Made by a program: the position numbers and the translations under genes | The notes under the pieces: generated by a model | What the model was told of the DNA's origin: nothing | The model's input: only the letters and a program-made list of their open reading frames with translations | Database searches by the model: none | NCBI GenBank assembly: GCA_030841245.1 | Contig: JAVEDG010000171.1 | Span: forward strand, 1-18,018 | Direction: 5' to 3' | Length of the DNA stretch: 18,018 nt | Source: Actinomycetota bacterium | Lineage (GTDB): Bacteria; Actinomycetota; Actinomycetes; JACCUZ01 | Shown: piece after piece, positions 13,358 to 18,018 of the stretch | Layout: every line of letters begins with the position of its first letter | Position numbering within the stretch: the stretch's first letter is position 1

Positions 13358-14646
13358 GCACGCGGACGTTCGTGGTGAAGGGCGCGCGCCCGCTGGGCGC
13401 CGACCCCGCCGACCTCGTCCTCGAGGACGGGGCGATCACCGAGGTCGGGACGGGGCTGTCGCGGTCCGGCGCCGAGGTCGTCGACGCCGGCGGGCTGGTC
13501 GCTCTCCCGGGCCTGGTCGACCTGCACACGCACCTGCGCGAACCGGGGCGCGAGGACGCCGAGACCGTGCAGACCGGGACAGCGGCGGCGGCGATGGGCG
13601 GGTTCAGCGCCGTGCACGCGATGGCCAACACGGACCCGGTCGCCGACACCGCCGGGGTCGTCGAGCAGGTCTGGCGGCTGGGCCGCGAGGCGGGGCACTG
13701 CGACGTGCACCCGGTCGGGGCGGTGACGGTCGGACTGGCCGGCCGGGCGCTGGCCGAGCTGGGTGCGATGGCCGAGTCCGCGGCGCGGGTGCGGGTCTTC
13801 TCCGACGACGGCAACTGCGTGTCCGACGCGGTGCTGATGCGGCGCGCGCTGGAGTACGTCAAGGCCTTCGGCGGAGTCGTGGCCCAGCACGCGCAGGAGC
13901 CGCGGCTGACGGTCGATGCGCAGATGAACGAGGGCGAGCTCTCCGGGGTGCTCGGGCTGGCCGGCTGGCCGGCCGTCGCCGAGGAGGCCGTCATCGCGCG
14001 CGATGTCCTGCTGGCCGCCCACGTCGGGTCCAGGCTGCACGTCTGCCACGTCTCGAGTGCGGGCTCGGTCGAGATCCTGCGCTGGGCCAAGTCCAAGGGC
14101 TGGAACGTCACGGCCGAGGTCACCCCGCACCACCTGCTGCTCACCGACGAGCTCGCCACGTCGTACGACCCGGTGTTCAAGGTGAACCCGCCGCTGCGTA
14201 CCGCCGAGGACGTCGCCGCCCTGCGCGAGGCGCTTGCTGACGGCACCATCGACGCGGTCGCCACCGACCACGCGCCGCACTCGCACGAGGACAAGGACTG
14301 CGAGTGGGCGGCCGCCGCCTTCGGCATGCTCGGCCTGGAGACCGCGCTGTCGGTGGTGCAGGAGGCGATGGTCGAGACCGGGCTGCTCGACTGGGCCGGG
14401 GTGGCCGACCGGATGTCGGTGCGACCCGCCCGTATCGGGCTGGTCGAGGACCAGGGCCGGCCGCTGCAGGCGGGCTCGCCCGCGAACCTCGTGCTGGTCG
14501 ACCCCGCGGCCCGGCGGAGGATCGACCCGTTCGCCCTGACCTCACGCAGTCGCAACACGCCGTACGCCGGTCGCGAGCTGCCCGGCGCCGTCGTCGCCAC
14601 CTTCCTGCGCGGTCGCCCCACCGTTCTCGATGGGAAGCTCGTATGA
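13354..14646 (+). CDS. pyrC: Dihydroorotase, class I
   Basis: Cyclises carbamoyl aspartate to dihydroorotate in an amidohydrolase barrel. The product is 430 residues from the GTG at 13354. Metal ligands are visible: H58 and H60 in DLHTHLREPG, the bridging D152 in FSDDG, H179 in AQHAQEP, and H232 in VCHVSSAG. The catalytic D305 is in TDHAPHS. Thus the protein looks active, unlike the pseudo-dihydroorotases found with some PyrB proteins. The stop overlaps the carA start (ATGA) with no gene between; a membrane-protein gene sits there in other actinobacteria I recall. Confidence 0.97.
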   Translation: MSTRTFVVKGARPLGADPADLVLEDGAITEVGTGLSRSGAEVVDAGGLVALPGLVDLHTHLREPGREDAETVQTGTAAAAMGGFSAVHAMANTDPVADTAGVVEQVWRLGREAGHCDVHPVGAVTVGLAGRALAELGAMAESAARVRVFSDDGNCVSDAVLMRRALEYVKAFGGVVAQHAQEPRLTVDAQMNEGELSGVLGLAGWPAVAEEAVIARDVLLAAHVGSRLHVCHVSSAGSVEILRWAKSKGWNVTAEVTPHHLLLTDELATSYDPVFKVNPPLRTAEDVAALREALADGTIDAVATDHAPHSHEDKDCEWAAAAFGMLGLETALSVVQEAMVETGLLDWAGVADRMSVRPARIGLVEDQGRPLQAGSPANLVLVDPAARRRIDPFALTSRSRNTPYAGRELPGAVVATFLRGRPTVLDGKLV

Positions 14647-15781
14647 ACACTCCGATGAGCACTCGCAGTGGCGCTGCCCTGCTCGTCCTGGAGGACGGGC
14701 GGACCTTCCGGGGCGAGGCCTACGGAGCGGTGGGCGAGACGTTCGGCGAGGCGGTGTTCTCGACCGGCATGACGGGCTACCAGGAGACGCTGACGGACCC
14801 GTCGTACCACCGGCAGGTCGTCGTGATGACCGCCCCGCACATCGGCAACACGGGGGTCAACGACGAGGACGCCGAGTCCGACCGGATCAGGGTCAGCGGC
14901 TACGTCGTGCGCGACCCGTCGCCGCTGCCGTCGTCGTGGCGCTCCCGCCGGCCGCTGGGCGACGCACTGGCCGAGCAGGGCGTGGTCGGCATCAGCGCCA
15001 TCGACACCCGGGCGCTCACCCGGCACCTGCGCTCGCACGGCGCCATGCGCGCCGTTGTCTCTTCGGTGGACCTGGATCCGGCACGGTTGTGGCAGAGGGT
15101 GCTGCAAAGCCCTCCCATGGCCGGCGCCGATCTCACGGGCGAGGTCACGACGACGATGCCGTACGTCGTGGAGCCGGCCGGCCCGGTGCGGTTCACCGTG
15201 GCGGCGCTGGACCTCGGGATCAAGCGGATGACCCCCGTCCGGATGGCCGAGCGCGGCATCCGGGTCCACGTGCTCCCGGCCAGCGCGACGCCGGACGAGC
15301 TGCTGGCCACCGGTGCCGACGGGGTGTTCCTGTCCAACGGCCCTGGCGACCCTGCCACCGCCGACCGGGCCGTCGAGCTGACCCGCGCGGTGCTGGACCG
15401 TGGCGTCCCGCTGTTCGGCATCTGCTTCGGCAACCAGGTCCTCGGTCGGGCGCTCGGCCGCTCGACGTACAAGCTGCGCTTCGGGCACCGCGGCATCAAC
15501 CAGCCGGTGCAGGACCGCACCACGGGGCGGGTCGAGGTCACGGCGCACAACCACGGCTTCGCCGTCGACGCCCCGGTCGAGGGCGCGTTCGACACGCCGT
15601 ACGGCGCGGCCTCGGTCTCCCACGTCGGCCTCAACGACGGGGTCGTCGAGGGGCTGCGCTGCCACGACGTCCCTGCCTTCTCCGTGCAGTACCACCCGGA
15701 GGCGGCCGCGGGTCCGCACGACGCGGCGTACCTCTTCGACCGTTTCGTCGACCTGCTCGACCACGCGAAAGGCGCCGCCTG

Positions 15782-15782
<1 letters not shown>
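14643..15782 (+). CDS. carA: Carbamoyl-phosphate synthase, small (glutaminase) subunit
   Basis: Hydrolyses glutamine and passes ammonia to CarB. The product is 379 residues. The N-terminal CarA-specific domain has FGEAVFSTGMTGYQETLTDPSY (34-55). The C-terminal class I glutamine amidotransferase domain has SNGPGDP (231-237), the nucleophile C261 in FGICFGNQ, and the H351/E353 dyad in YHPEAAAGPHD. The usual elbow is GICLGHQ, so F and N are substitutions around an intact cysteine. The ATG at 14643 has GGGAAG 5 bases upstream; the ATG at 14655 is less well placed. It overlaps pyrC by 4 bases and carB by one base. Confidence 0.97.

Positions 15783-18018
<2,236 letters not shown>

Overview
This window is chromosomal DNA from a high-GC actinobacterium. 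The evidence is a strong G/C bias at third codon positions, many GTG starts, genes overlapping by 1-4 bases, and the gene order aroC-aroK-aroB-aroQ / pepQ-efp-nusB / bldD / pyrR-pyrB-pyrC-carA-carB, which is the arrangement I recall from Streptomyces and relatives. Type IV pilus genes directly upstream of aroC suggest a Nocardioides-like member of the Propionibacteriales, but that placement is inference.

Region 1 (1-5006) is the end of a type IV pilus cluster. It holds the 3' part of a secreted, probably beta-rich pilus-associated protein, the prepilin peptidase PilD, a 163-bp structured leader, and pilM-pilN-pilO plus a PilP-like gene. PilM is cytoplasmic and would dock on the NLLP motif at the PilN N-terminus. 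PilN, PilO and the PilP-like protein each have one membrane segment and an external domain, forming the alignment subcomplex of the pilus machine. The last two carry Thr/Gly-rich linkers. A strong hairpin (5057-5089) closes the cluster.

Region 2 (5124-11038) is a housekeeping block. Four tightly overlapping shikimate genes (aroC, aroK, aroB, aroQ) lead to chorismate. A GNAT acetyltransferase is coupled to aroQ. Then come an M24 Xaa-Pro peptidase with an apparently leaderless promoter, elongation factor P, and NusB.

Region 3 (11039-11813) holds bldD on the minus strand, converging on nusB across a small hairpin, and a 252-bp divergent intergenic region. The encoded BldD keeps the exact cyclic-di-GMP binding signature. 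The intergenic region has a good bldD promoter, a candidate BldD operator, and a PyrR-binding RNA loop just before the pyrR ribosome binding site.

Region 4 (11814-18018) is the pyrimidine operon pyrR-pyrB-pyrC-carA-carB, every junction overlapping by 1-4 bases. carB runs off the end of the window. PyrR would sense UMP and repress the operon through the leader loop. CarA/CarB, PyrB and PyrC carry out the first three steps of UMP synthesis.

I see no insertion sequence, prophage, CRISPR array, tRNA or rRNA, and no convincing new multi-gene system. The points most worth a second look are the structured pilM leader with a degenerate copy of the pilD tail, the unusual PilP-like protein, the altered EF-P tip loop (PGKGG), the PyrR loop, and the c-di-GMP-responsive BldD near a pilus locus.
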